A stretch of DNA of 64,000 nt from Malaya genurostris (lineage: Eukaryota > Arthropoda > Insecta > Diptera > Culicidae). A program made the translations under genes and the position numbers. The notes below the pieces were generated by a model. It saw nothing but the letters and a program-made list of their open reading frames with translations. It had not been told where the DNA came from and did no database searches. Location of the stretch: positions 177,100,866-177,164,865 of the forward strand of contig NC_080572.1 in assembly GCF_030247185.1 (NCBI RefSeq). The letters run 5' to 3'. Positions 53,686 through 64,000 of the stretch are shown one piece after another (position 1 is the first letter of the stretch; each line of letters starts with the position of its first letter).

Positions 53686-54912
53686 TTACGGTTGAGCTCA
53701 TGTGTTAAAGTTTTTTCTCTGAATACCAATTTCCGGGATTTCTCGATTTCTAGAAGTGTGAAGAACATGATCCAGTTGACAACAGTTGAACCTCAGCGAA
53801 CAGAATTCAAGATCAATTTCAACTTTGCACAAAAAAAGTCAACTGCCAAGATGCTTATATTGCACTTTGGGTTATGCAACAAGAATACCCGCAGAAATAA
53901 TAATCTATTCGAACCCGGAAAGGATGAAACATTGCAATCGGAGCAGCTTCCAGAGTAATAAATTGCGAAATATAACCACTTTCACGTCTGGTTAACCTTA
54001 GTTATCCGGAGCCGGGTAAGGCGCGACTAGCATCCGGCTCAGAACGGCGAAAGGGCAGTGCTGAAACAGATGATTTATAGTTTGCCATAATGTAAATTTC
54101 TTATTTCGTAGTTCAAAGTGCGAAATACCGTGCAGTTGAATAGAACGTTGGAAAACAGATGGTAAGCGTTTTTAAAACTCACCCGGGACTTGAGTGACTT
54201 TTCTGCGATTGCATTTATGTCATATTTTGTTTAAGGAAGATAGATCTTCCAGCAGTCTAGTTTTATAACTGCTTGGTGGTAATAACAATTCAATTTGAGC
54301 TTCTTGGAGCACTGGCCGTAGGTGAAACGTGAAGAAAATGAAAAGAAATACGTGCCTTTTGCACAAGCTGATTATTTTTCAACCAAAACCCGAAATAATC
54401 GCTATGAATAAGATTTACTCTAAACTCATACGGTTCAAAAGTTGCTTTCGAAAGTATAGAAGTGGACGATTCGAATAGAAATAGTAATATTTCTTAAGCA
54501 GCATAACCTTAGCTAGTCTTAGTCGTTCATTGACAGTAATCAGCTCCTCAAGGTACTGAATTGGCATTAGCACAACAGATGGGAAAACCAGTTCGTTTCA
54601 AAGAACTGCCCAGAACATAATAGTTCTACCGAATTACCTAGGTCTGTTGAACCGTTATTTCTTGTTTCTGAAATACGAAATATCTTTGAAAGATCTCACC
54701 AGTATCCTGTATTTCTTACTGCAAACAATACCTTCTTTGTTCACCGCGAGATGACGCACTACTATCAAGAAAGTGCGAACAATTTTCACATGTTTTATCA
54801 CCTCCCTGCTATGGAAGTTGGTTCCTGAAACCAACGTATTTTGCTTTGGTGGCGTTTCATACCATTTTGATGCGCACAGTATCCCACATTATCGAGATGA
54901 CGGAATCGACCG
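53686..54912. other. Unassigned interval
   Basis: Contains a short open frame (53662-53958, partly inside the CACGGA element) without a domain and AT-rich sequence. No repeat family recognised. Confidence 0.35.
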
Positions 54913-55155
54913 TCCCACGACAAAAGGGCCTAACTGCAAATGAGAGCCTCTCTTTATTTACTTTCTCTTTTGATTATTACGGAGCCTTTATTGCAAATTC
55001 TCTAAAGTTTCCAATATAAATCGAAAGCTTGTAGGTTTACCTTGAAAGTTTTGCGAAGAGTGAAGCGTCAAATATAAAATTAGTTCGGTAAATCGTGACA
55101 GAAAAAGTAAACAAAGAGAAACTGTCATTTGCAGTTAGGCCCTTTTGTCGTGGGA
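54913..55155. mobile_element. MITE with 31-bp perfect terminal repeats (243 bp)
   Basis: Ends start TCCCACGACAAAAGGGCCTA and are identical for 31 bp in inverted orientation. The interior pairs further around GAGAGCCTCTCTTT/AAAGAGAAAC. No convincing target duplication is visible next to the ends, so the superfamily is open. Confidence 0.82.
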
Positions 55156-55520
55156 GAATGAGCAATGAGTTCTTACTCGACTGCATGATTTTTCAGTGCT
55201 CGATCGGTTCAGTGCTAGAATTTTCACCTGAGTTGGCTGCTCGATCAATCCGATTGACAGTGACATTATAAATGTCATTAAATATTCGCTCATTTTATGA
55301 ATGTGTTAGTGTGAAATTTAGGAATCCATTCGGATCTGATAATGTGGGAAATTCTGACCTACACTGAAATTCTCAAAATTTTCAATCCGGATCACTTAAA
55401 AAATATATTTTTCTGGGTTGTGATCTCGGAGGGGTTGCATCGATGCGAATGACTGTTTCGCAATTTTGCGGCATTTTGTCGCTATCTTGTCGCATCGCAA
55501 TCTTCGTTAACCACTAGTCA
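55156..55520. other. Spacer
   Basis: No gene or repeat recognised. Confidence 0.4.
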
Positions 55521-55990
55521 AATTGCCGATTGTTCCGGGTCGTATTATCTCCTGTATTATTTGTGATGATTATTTTACGGGCGGCTTATTAGGCTTACGC
55601 CAACCCTGTCTCGCCGGAAGATCATCGTGCTTACTCTGTTTAACGTCCCAACTAGCACTAGGACGATCCCGTTGGTGGGATTGCCACCTTGGATTTAGCT
55701 GGACGGGATGCAGCATTTCATACTCAGCCGCTGGATACCAGAACAGACGCTGTTTGAAGCCGCTCCTAATATGGAATACAGACGCTCCGACATCCTCTTA
55801 AGAGGACTCCCTTTGCTGTCAGCATACGATCCAGGTCCCACCGGGGTTGGTTACCCGATCTTTCCTATGATTGCTCGTACCCCAGCCGGCACCGCGGGAA
55901 GGTATGGATAGGAGTTACTGGACAAGAGGCTAAGAGCCACACTGGGGCCTGAATTACGCATTGTCCAGTCGTTTACCAACTAAGATGGAA
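55521..55990 (+). repeat. GC-rich segment resembling a LINE untranslated region
   Basis: A block of markedly higher GC content than its surroundings, with short frames (55523-55801, 55708-55911) that do not extend. Composition and partial recall suggest an interspersed mosquito LINE UTR fragment, but no RT or Gag motif is present, so the assignment is tentative. Confidence 0.35.
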
Positions 55991-57011
55991 AAGATGGATC
56001 TCCTCAACAGCTCGTAGCGGGAATTCTCATAAAAAACATAGAGCAATGTCCGCTTATGGTTACTCATCTCGAAGATTCCGGGAATTTAATACATCATATC
56101 CCTTGAACAGAACGTAACTCTTCCGAATTTTATACGAAATCTTTCAGTTGATAGAGTAAAAGAATACATTCTTTCCCTAGACCCTCTTCCAAATCATCAG
56201 GATACTTAGTAACTAATTTACATTTACGCGAGTTTTCAATTAATTAGTATATATTCGAGATAAGTCGTCAAATTTTTTTGTAAATTATTTGTAGATTTAT
56301 TTAAAAAAAATCCGAACTAATATTTAAAAGAAGTTTTCGTTATAGTTACGTTGTCGGGTTTAAAACTATGACATTCTGAAAAATTTGTCGTTCCCCGAAA
56401 TCGTGCTGACCTAGATCCAGACATAAAAAAAATTTGAATTGTACAGGTGACTGAATTCCTCAAACGATGTAATTCAGCACTGAATATACTTACTTTAAAA
56501 GATTCTTAGAATATGTGATTCAAAACCTATTTCAATCTGCTCTACGAAGATTCGTGCCTCCATTTTGTCGGCCGTCAAGATGCCCTGTGCCTGTGACGTT
56601 GTGTGCACAGTTCGAAAAATTCTTGTGATTTTACATGCATTTTAAGATGCACAAAAAGGGAGCGTCGTCTTTCACACAAATTTATATTCAACAACAGGTA
56701 AAATTGTGTGATTAAAAAATAAAATGGCTTTAAATCGAATGAAATAAAAAAACAAAAGATCGATATCAGCAGTGCAATTTGAACCGAGAAACATTAGATC
56801 ACAAAGCCCGTCAGTTAATCGACTGTACCACAGAAGCCCATATCTGCTTAAACAATAATTGAAACATATAAATCCATACAGCGGCACTTGGTACCCGAAT
56901 GTAAATTACACTCGGAGCCTGTAAAGTTAAGCAGTTATGAATTGTGTCGTTTGTAGAATTATATCATCTGAAAAATTCATAATTTCATTTTCCCTGTGCA
57001 TTCAATTAGTT
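55991..57011. other. AT-rich intergenic, nothing recognised
   Basis: No coding or repeat signature assigned. Confidence 0.4.
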
Positions 57012-57114
57012 TTTACGGTGACTGTGACGGTGGTTGACTGTGATGGACCATCTAATGTACGATTCAGACGATCCGGCTTCTTCCGTCACAGTCAACCTCC
57101 GTCACCGTCAACAT
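57012..57114. repeat. Imperfect 100-bp palindrome
   Basis: The left arm TTACGGTGACTGTGACGGTG...GTTGACTGTGATGGA pairs with the right arm TCCGTCACAGTCAACCTCCG...TCACCGTCAA around a ~25-base loop. It may be a small MITE. GACGG words continue to 57185. Confidence 0.55.
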
Positions 57115-58300
57115 TAATCACATGCATTCTTATGGAAGTATTTACACGTAACGTTACCGTCACGGAACGTCTTGACGGACGGAGCGTGTGAACGTTCCGG
57201 TAAAGAAAGTACACCCAAACCAAATACAAATAATAATACCCCTAAGTCCCATACAAATGCATCGAATGTTTTTGGTTCACCTAACACATAAGTTGGCCTA
57301 GCCCATCCCTTGATTTCAAACAGACAGTTTAAAATGGTAGGAATAAAACATATCTGGCAACGCAACATCGACGTTGCTACGATATGAGACTAAGTTGTTT
57401 GTTGTTTTTCTGATGCCGTATATTACATTCTGAATAACAGTATTTAGCAACTGAAAAGTTTTCAACATCGACAATCACGTAATTCCATCGTAACATGGCA
57501 GACTACTAATTAAAGCGAATTTAAAGGATTATGACGCCGTATGTTTTGCCATGCTAGATAGTCTGTAGTCTTTTTATTTATACTGATCGATAATCACAAG
57601 AGTTTCGAAGTAAATGAAACAGTTCCGGAGTAAATTTTATATTTGCCAATAAATTCATTTGCAACGTATTTCGGAAGATTTATGTACTACGCAAACATAT
57701 TATCGCTTTAAACATTTTATTTCATTTATGTTGATAGGATCAGTGAACGTAAATAACTTAGAATACTTTCGTTCGCCCGCCATCAATGTATATACTACGA
57801 AACAAACGCTTAGTGAAGTAGCAAGGTATGCATGTTACAATTTTTTTTTCAATAAATGGTTGTATAAAGATTTGACATTCCGTACAACTTATAATCACGA
57901 TGTATTCCGGGTTTCTCAAGCTTCGTTTTCCGGATCTTCTTGGCCGAACATGCTGTTTTCCCTACAATTCTCTCACTCAGTTAAATTATTTATATTACAT
58001 TCCGAATGGATAGCTTCACCTGAAGAGAATTGAAGAAAAATTCCGGTTGGTTGATTCGAGAACATTGTACGGTTTACACTAAAAGGTATCATCCACATCC
58101 TTCACATAGGAAAAACCATGCACCGACACTTTTAGTAATCCATATCCTAGATAAGCAGTATCGAACACTAACCAATGTTACTCGTGTCATTACAAGATGC
58201 GTGGCATCCGCCGGTCCGTTGGCTATTCGACCACCGAGTGTCCTACTCGAAATTCAAAATGAGTAAATCTTTTAGGCCGTCGAAATTCACAAGCGTCACA
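57115..58300. other. Intergenic or intronic, no gene assigned
   Basis: No repeat family recognised. If the candidate exons at 58309-58602 are real, the 3' part of this interval is their downstream intron. Confidence 0.35.
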
Positions 58301-58308
58301 TAACTTAC

Positions 58309-58602
58309 ATAACAGTATTATCAATCTGAGAAATTTTAATATTTGACATGTTGTCAGAATCTGATTCCGACACTGACAAATGATCTCTACGAAAAACGGT
58401 TCCAGCGGCGGAAAAAGTCTTCTTCGCTACAAACGCCGGTAGAGGAGGTTCCGAAAAACTGGACTTCGCACAAACGAGCGATTCCTCCGTTAAATTGATC
58501 GCAACCTTCGAGGCAGCTAAATCTGCATACAATAAAAACAATTATTTAAAATCTAATGTGAATGCTTTTTGAAATTCGGAAATACTCACTCATCAAATGC
58601 AT
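58309..58602 (-). CDS. Candidate first two exons of an unidentified host gene
   Basis: On the minus strand an ATG at 58602 opens 13 coding bases that stop at a consensus donor (GTGAGT, complement of 58584-58589). A 67-base intron ends in a pyrimidine-rich acceptor (TTTTTATTGTATGCAG). The second exon (58522 down to 58309, 214 bases) stays open in the joined phase and ends at another consensus donor, GTAAGT. The predicted 75-residue start contains SSFSEPPLPAFVAKK and an acidic Ser-Glu-Ser-Asp-Ser-Asp patch. No membrane segment, signal or known domain is seen. The splice-site quality is the main support. Downstream exons are not located. A chance arrangement is possible. Confidence 0.35.
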
Positions 58603-58956
58603 CTTAAGACATAATAAATCCAAAATTTTCAAATTGAACTGTTTGTATTTTGCTCCATCACACTATGCGATGCGCACTCAATTTCCCTAAAGGATATCAC
58701 TAAAACATTCGAACGACCAAGCGGCGTACCGCTGAAATGTCCCACTCTCGGGTGGTAACCGATTCGCTTGTTTTCGTACTTTTCATTGTAATAAACAGTT
58801 ACTATGGTGAACTGATTTTTACCATTCAGCGTTGCTAGTTTCATGGAAATACGATAAAGTACATTGTCAGTCTAACAGTGTACCCTTGACAGTGTACCGC
58901 ATATTGTAAAATGTGTCCTCGAAAATTTGTCGAAGTGTTCCGTATTTATTTGCCCA
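58603..58956 (-). other. Possible 5' leader/promoter of the candidate gene
   Basis: A minus-strand frame (58844-58629) ends before the proposed ATG and shows no domain. No TATA box or clear initiator could be assigned. Confidence 0.3.
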
Positions 58957-58959
58957 AAC

Positions 58960-59075
58960 CTCCGTTTACGAACACTTGTTATACGTTACCTCTTTTTACA
59001 TACCACTTTTTACGAACCAAATCCCAAATAACGTAAACTTTTTTTACGAACCTACTTCGTAAAAAGAGGTTTTGT
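58960..59075. repeat. TTTTTACG MITE-like repeat, second copy
   Basis: Begins AAACCTCCGTTTACG and ends CGTAAAAAGAGGTTTT, same layout as 34446-35361 without the Harbinger insertion. It is followed directly by the 117-bp satellite. Confidence 0.7.
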
Positions 59076-59084
59076 CATTCAACC

Positions 59085-59830
59085 AAATGCGATTTTCGAC
59101 TTCATGGAAACTACTACAATATGGGTATTTTTGGAACGGGTTTAAAGAGTAGATTCCGGAAAATGATGTTTGAGGTATTTTGGAAATCCAAGATGGCGAC
59201 TTCCGGTTGATTGATATTCCTCGAAAACCCTTACAATATGGATATTTTCGGAACGGAATTGATGAGTAGATGTCAGAAAACGATGTTTGAGGTAGTTTTG
59301 AAATTCAAGATGGCGACTTCCGGTTTGTTGATATTCGTTGAAAACCCTTACAATATGGGTATTTTCGGACCGGGGTTAATGAGTAGATGTCAGAAAACGA
59401 TGTTTGAGGTAGTTCTGAAATCCAAGATGGCGACTTCCGGTTTCTTGATATTCCTTGAAAACCCATACAATATGGGTATTTTCGAAACGGGGTTAATGAG
59501 GTCGCCATCTTGGATTTCAGAACTACCTCAAACATCGTTTTCTGACATCTACTCATCAATCCCGTTCCGAAAATATCCATATTGCAAGGGTTTTCAAAAA
59601 ATATCAACAAACCGGAAGTAGCCATCTTGAATTTCAAAACTACCTCAAACATCGTTTTCTGGCATCTACTCATCAATTCCGTTCCGAAAATATCCATATT
59701 GTAAGGGTTTTCGAGGAATATAAAAAAAACCGGAAGTCGCCATCTTGGATTTAAGAATCACCTCAAACATTGTTTTCTGACATCTACTTATCAATCCCGT
59801 TCCGAAAATATCCATATTGTAAGGGTTCCA
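59085..59830. repeat. 117-bp satellite in palindromic (3+3) arrangement
   Basis: Plus-oriented units have AGATGGCGAC at 59191, 59308 and 59425, a period of exactly 117. From about 59501 the array switches to inverted units (GTCGCCATCTTGG, CATCTACTCATCAATCCCG) up to about 59825. Since 117 is 39 codons, one frame remains open in each arm, giving a repeated 39-residue peptide (motifs CQKTMFEVVLK, MATSG). Whether any peptide is made is unknown. Solo units occur at 35380-35590, 38650-38764 and 41290-41340. Confidence 0.92.
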
Positions 59831-60539
59831 GTGTAGAATTCCAGCATAAACTGTTGCAATCGTCGTTTAGTTGGAGTGTAATGAAATGGCGTAGGTCGCC
59901 TGATTTTTACACTAATGCATTTATAAAGTGAGCGAAAAGTCAAAGAAAATAAAAATGTCAATCGTGTTGATCCGGTACTCAGAGACGATCGGTCCATTAA
60001 GCACTCATTACACAGTCCATCTTGAAAAAAATGTTGTTTTGCGATACCGGATTGTGCTCTATTCACAAATCAACAAAGTAGGTCTATTGAACCAATAGTC
60101 ATCTCATTGTTATTTGGCCGATTACTCGACTTTCAATCAACGAATTGTGATAAGATCGGATCGTATAAAAATAGTTCGAAAATTGTGCAATACTACTGTT
60201 ATAGTGACGCAAAAACTCGAAGCAAATACACCCAATGTCATCTTACACTGTCGAACAGAGACAGCAGATCTGACTCTAACTAATGGTTTTCGATGACTAC
60301 AGGAACTGAGATGAATGGTCAATTTGTTCAAAATTTGTTAGCTTTACAAGGAACTTAATGTTGGATAAACTTTCAAATTCCGACCACCATTGATAAAGTA
60401 AAAGAAAATTAAAGAAACTTTGCTTGTCTTATGATTTATTGTGATCGAATGACACGCCAATCTGTTAGTGGATGAAATTTCAGCTATTTTGACTTAACCA
60501 TGTGAAGATACACAGAGTGACAAATAACCTTCAACCTCT
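59831..60539. other. Spacer
   Basis: No gene or repeat recognised. Frames 59791-60066 (minus) and 60114-60296 are short and lack domains. Confidence 0.4.
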
Positions 60540-61663
60540 ACCGCTACCAGGTTGTCTGGAAAGTAAACTGTCAGTTCAACTGCCCAAAACGATTAATTTC
60601 TGGGATCTCAGCAGGAAAACCGGTATCTGACAGTGGTAGTTGGTTTCGAAGTGCAGCATTCGGACCGTTTTGCGCTGTGCGTTGTTTTTGTTCCTTCCTT
60701 TCGTCCGTGAAGCACTCCGGAACCCATTTTTCATTGGTCCAAGCAGAACCACATTCTTCAAAGACGACAGCAACACATGCAGCGGCAGCATCAGCATGTT
60801 ACTCGACGCCTTGTCGTGATTCTTTTTTTTTGTCCAGCAACTCCAAAAGTTTTCACTCGGCAATAAGCTTGTGATGACATTTTTCAAATTCTTTTGTAGT
60901 CGTGTGCAGACGGTGACGACAACGTCGACGAACTAGCGGCTATTGGATCCGAACAAAGAAGGGATTGCGAACTGGATGACCACCCGGGAGGACATCGCGT
61001 CCGGGTATAAATTTTCTTTCTTTTTTTCCTTTCCTTCAACACTTGGGGTGGGCATGACTGTTAATGGGTGTTGGCTGCACTAACGGAGCTACTGGAGCTC
61101 AACCCGTTCTGAACTGCCACAGGACAATAAATATTGTTGATTGCTTTAATCGCGAAACGATTGAGAAATAAACGAACCCTCGAGAGCAATGTAAGGGACG
61201 ACTTTTGCCATTAAATCGGTTGGTGTTCAATGGGGTAGGATGTACGGAGGATAGAAAACTATTGAACTAGATTACGACTAATTCTTATGGACGATTGTGG
61301 GGGGGATGAGCCTCAACAAGTAGGTGGTGGGTGAATTGAACACGCTGCACTGAAACGCTGTTAGCAATGAAGTACGGAAGGCGTTGTAGCAGAAGACAAA
61401 TGTTTTAATCGATCGTCGAACATGGCTGAACGCGGGAAATATAGTGCGAACAGTCAGACGACGATGCTGGCGAAACCGACGATTTTAATTAATTATTGTA
61501 AATGTTTTGCACATAGGGGGTGTTAGGTGATTCAGGTCGTGTTCTGAATACCTAATGAATGGCATCGATGTAATGAAGTGTTTCAGCGGAAATTAACCTA
61601 AGGCTAAAGTAAACAGACAGGGTCGGTATTTACTGGCTGGTATTGGAGTAAAGCCGGACCGGA
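60540..61663. other. GC-richer, low-repeat interval, possible host sequence
   Basis: Composition is more balanced than elsewhere and no repeat family is recognised between about 60640 and 61450. Overlapping short frames on both strands (60576-60887 minus, 60677-60874 plus) give no domain. A TATAAATT at 61005 could be a TATA box, but no downstream ORF supports it. It may be an exon/UTR or regulatory region of a host gene. Confidence 0.3.
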
Positions 61664-62509
61664 ATGCCAAATATTCCGTCAATTACGAACACAAACCAAC
61701 CGCAAAATTTCGTATCGCTCATTATAAAATTTCCCTTTGAGCATCCATCATTTAACACCTACTGTCATCTTTTGTTCCTCCACCCGGAAAGTTTAACCCC
61801 ACTTCATTGCGAGCCGTACGACGAACAAAGCATCGACGCCACGGCGACGCCAGTGGGACACGTCGGTCGCCGTTCAAGGGGATCATTTTCTCATTATTTT
61901 CCTTTTCTTTGCTCTTTTCCTCGGTTTCATGTTCATCGGCTGACAAAGTGTCTCATTAGAGATATTAATTTTTAAATAACACCTTTCATGTTACCAATCT
62001 GTTACAACCAAGTGGCTCTGGGTCTTGGTAGTGTGAATTTAATGATCTGTCCTGACAAATCGATTTTTTAGTGATGAGTTGTTTGTCTATGGTAAGGATT
62101 ATGTCAAACACTCTGAAAAAGTCGTGTAAATTTACGGATGTGTTTATAGATGTACATGAATGTATACAATATATCATTACAAATCACATTTCAAAGCATG
62201 TAAAGTTAAACCATATAATTTACTTCACAGTTAATTTAGTTGAAGTTTACATCGATACAGATGCAAAAAAATATTTTTACATGTTAATAAATTGTGTCAT
62301 CACGATGCTGTGTCATCACCGAAGAAATTGAATGTCCGTCAAGCGTAAATTTCAATTTTTCGTTTTCGTTTTTAAACCTACACGCGGGCGACTATGACTC
62401 CGAGTAAAACGAACACGTGGTACGCAGCATAACCCAAACCGATTTGTATGGCCATATGACGAATAAATTGCAATATTTTTGAGTCCAATTTTAAAGCTTA
62501 CCGGGATTG
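61664..62509. other. Unassigned interval
   Basis: A 103-codon plus frame (61664-61975) has no recognisable domain and a Phe/Pro/His-rich composition suggestive of chance. The remainder is AT-rich and featureless. Confidence 0.35.
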
Positions 62510-63895
62510 TCATCGTCTTAAATCGCTTAGAATTTTAAAAATTCATCCTGCTACAATTCCAGAATCGGAAGTCAGAATGGGATAAAATTGGATTTATTTT
62601 AATTTGAACTTTTGTTTCTGAAATTCGATTTGGCTTTTTTGAGAAAACGATTGAGCTTTGAGAAACGATTCGATACTGGAACCGAAATTCGAAATTCGGT
62701 GTAGCCGATGTCAGGCAAATCCACCTGAGTAGATGTTTAGTTTACATTTGTTTCAAAATGTTTGAAAATGAATGTAGACATCTTTGAGGAATCGTAGTAC
62801 GAATTAACAAGATGTTTCATAGAATCTTAAACCATTTCATTTGAATCTTAGATGATTCTTAGATTTCATTTGAATCTTAGATCGATTCAGCCATCTATGA
62901 GAAAAATGAGTTACACAGTTTTAATTTCGTTTCACATATCATCCTGTAGTTCCGGAACCAGAGGTCGGAACCAAACATAATTCAGGAACCTTGTTTGGTA
63001 GTATACGACTTTTCATATAAATCTGAGTTTATAGAAAACGGTTGAGTCGAAAAAAAATTGAGTGAAATTATTTGTCACACACGCATTTGCTGATCTCGAC
63101 GAACTGATTCGAATGGTATATGGGTGTTATGTTCTTCCAGCATTTATTGCTGTAAGTAGTTTAAATCAATATAACTATGGAATTGCTTTCAATTCGAACA
63201 TTCTGCCATCATCTGGTTTACATATGACATATTCGAACGATTATGTTGCCAAAAACGAACCGTGCTAAAATCGGATCGAAACAAAATATCATGCTGTACA
63301 CAGTCTTTTGGGTACTTAGAAACAAATGTATGTAACAGTATGAAAAATCGTGTTTTATGTTGCTTCCAAGCATTTCTTTGCCAGACAGCGCTCAAAACTT
63401 CTACTGCTGGAATAGGGTGAAAAGTCACTTACACAAAAATTTCGATATCTCCGTTAAAAATGGACGGATTTTAACAATCTATGGCTTGTTGGATAGATAT
63501 TACCGTGCGGAATCTAAGTCTGAAAATATATTCTGTTTTCAATGTCAATTGTGACAGATACTGTCAAAAAACTGAAAATATTGACATGAAACTTCGTATA
63601 ACTAAAAAAGTAAACATCCGATCTCAAAACCATTCAATAGCGTTCTGGGTGACGGGGAGACCTTTCATTTGCAACTAGTTTGATCAAAATCGGTCCAGCC
63701 ATCTCTGAGATCTCGACCTCTTAGTTGACAACACACATACAGACACACACACACATACACACACACACAGACATTTGCTCAGTTCGTCGAGCTGAATCGA
63801 TTGGTATATGTCATTCGGCCCTCCGGGCCTCGGAAAAATTTTCGAAAGTTTGAGCGAATTCTATACCTATTTTTTATATATATAAAAAAAGGTAA
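62510..63895 (+). repeat. Mosquito (CA)n-TTCGTCGAGC repeat, window-end copy
   Basis: Diverged units with CGGAAGTC, CATTTGAATCTTAGAT and CAGCCATCTATGAGAAAA words appear at 62560-63060. A later unit (63655-63715) precedes a (CA)n tract at 63731-63770, then TTTGCTCAGTTCGTCGAGCT, GGCCCTCCGGGCCTCGG and an AT-rich end near 63895. The block 63100-63640 is not recognisable as repeat and may be an insertion or an older unit. Confidence 0.6.
63731..63770. repeat. (CA)n microsatellite within the mosquito repeat
   Basis: Interrupted CACACA/CATACA tract immediately before the conserved TTCGTCGAGCTGA block, the same position as in the copies at 51543-51590 and 37690-37725. Confidence 0.9.
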
Positions 63896-64000
63896 AAATT
63901 GAACTGTTTTCGATTATTATAATTACTTTGGGAAGATAAACCGTGCCCTTTACCGTGAAGAGCTTGTTTCAATGTGGCATATTTTGAAACCTACTTAATC

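Noticed and set aside
59211..59697. 136- and 130-codon frames
   Set aside because: These follow from the 117-bp satellite period and overlap on opposite strands across the palindrome. They are reported as a curiosity, not as genes.
61664..61975. 103-codon open frame as a gene
   Set aside because: No domain, no splice context, biased toward Phe, His and Pro, and overlapped by an opposite-strand frame of equal quality.
1..64000. tRNA, rRNA and CRISPR features
   Set aside because: tRNA-like sequence occurs only as SINE heads. Regular short repeats are satellites without unique spacers.

Overview
The window is eukaryotic, AT-rich, intergenic-type DNA, most likely from a mosquito (Culicidae). 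That attribution is an inference. It rests on recall of repeat families I associate with mosquito genomes: the (CA)n plus TTCGTCGAGCTGA repeat, a tRNA-headed SINE, and I-, R1- and CR1-type LINEs next to mariner, piggyBac, hAT and Harbinger DNA elements. I see no rRNA gene, functional tRNA gene, CRISPR array, bacterial operon or recognisable LTR retrotransposon or endogenous virus. Almost everything that can be named is a transposable element or satellite, and many are nested, so relative insertion order can be read directly.

Layout. 0.4-1.7 kb: Harbinger-like MITE copy 1. 2.8-3.9 kb: 5'-truncated Gag-like ORF of a non-LTR element. 4.0-5.04 kb: hAT-like MITE with perfect or near-perfect 8-bp duplications, holding a SINE and a second hAT MITE. 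5.6-13.5 kb: piggyBac derivative (TTAA, 17-bp terminal repeats) that lost its catalytic core and was then split by a 6.15-kb I-clade LINE with a 13-bp target duplication. 15.2-20.6 kb: RT fragment, then a composite bounded by related inverted ends and holding a DD41D mariner and a CACGCTT MITE. 22.5-26.1 kb: foldback element, solo LINE 3' end, mariner relic, two MITEs. 26.5-31.4 kb: decayed R1-clade LINE between 141-bp direct repeats. 31.5-33.7 kb: truncated SINE and CR1-type LINE 3' half. 34.4-41.3 kb: TTTTTACG element carrying Harbinger copy 2, 117-bp satellite pieces, mariner deletion derivative A, and a CACGGA element carrying Harbinger copy 3. 42.99-44.30 kb: structurally intact DD37D mariner/maT-like transposon, the only apparently complete transposase here. 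46-52 kb: a domain of degenerate AAAATGCTA words around a pure 9-bp array of about 1.2 kb, invaded by a SINE, mariner copy B and a mosquito repeat. 52.6-53.7 kb: second CACGGA element that preserves the empty site of Harbinger copy 3. 54.9-59.8 kb: MITE, GC-rich repeat-like fragment, a possible two-exon host gene start on the minus strand, and a palindromic 117-bp satellite. 60-64 kb: mostly unrecognised, with another mosquito repeat at the end.

How the parts relate. No host pathway can be reconstructed. The autonomous-type functions seen are LINE endonuclease, reverse transcriptase and RNase H, and Tc1/mariner transposase. The MITEs and SINEs are parasites of such enzymes. Host coding potential is limited to candidate exons near 58.3-58.6 kb and 44.34-44.52 kb, both unidentified.
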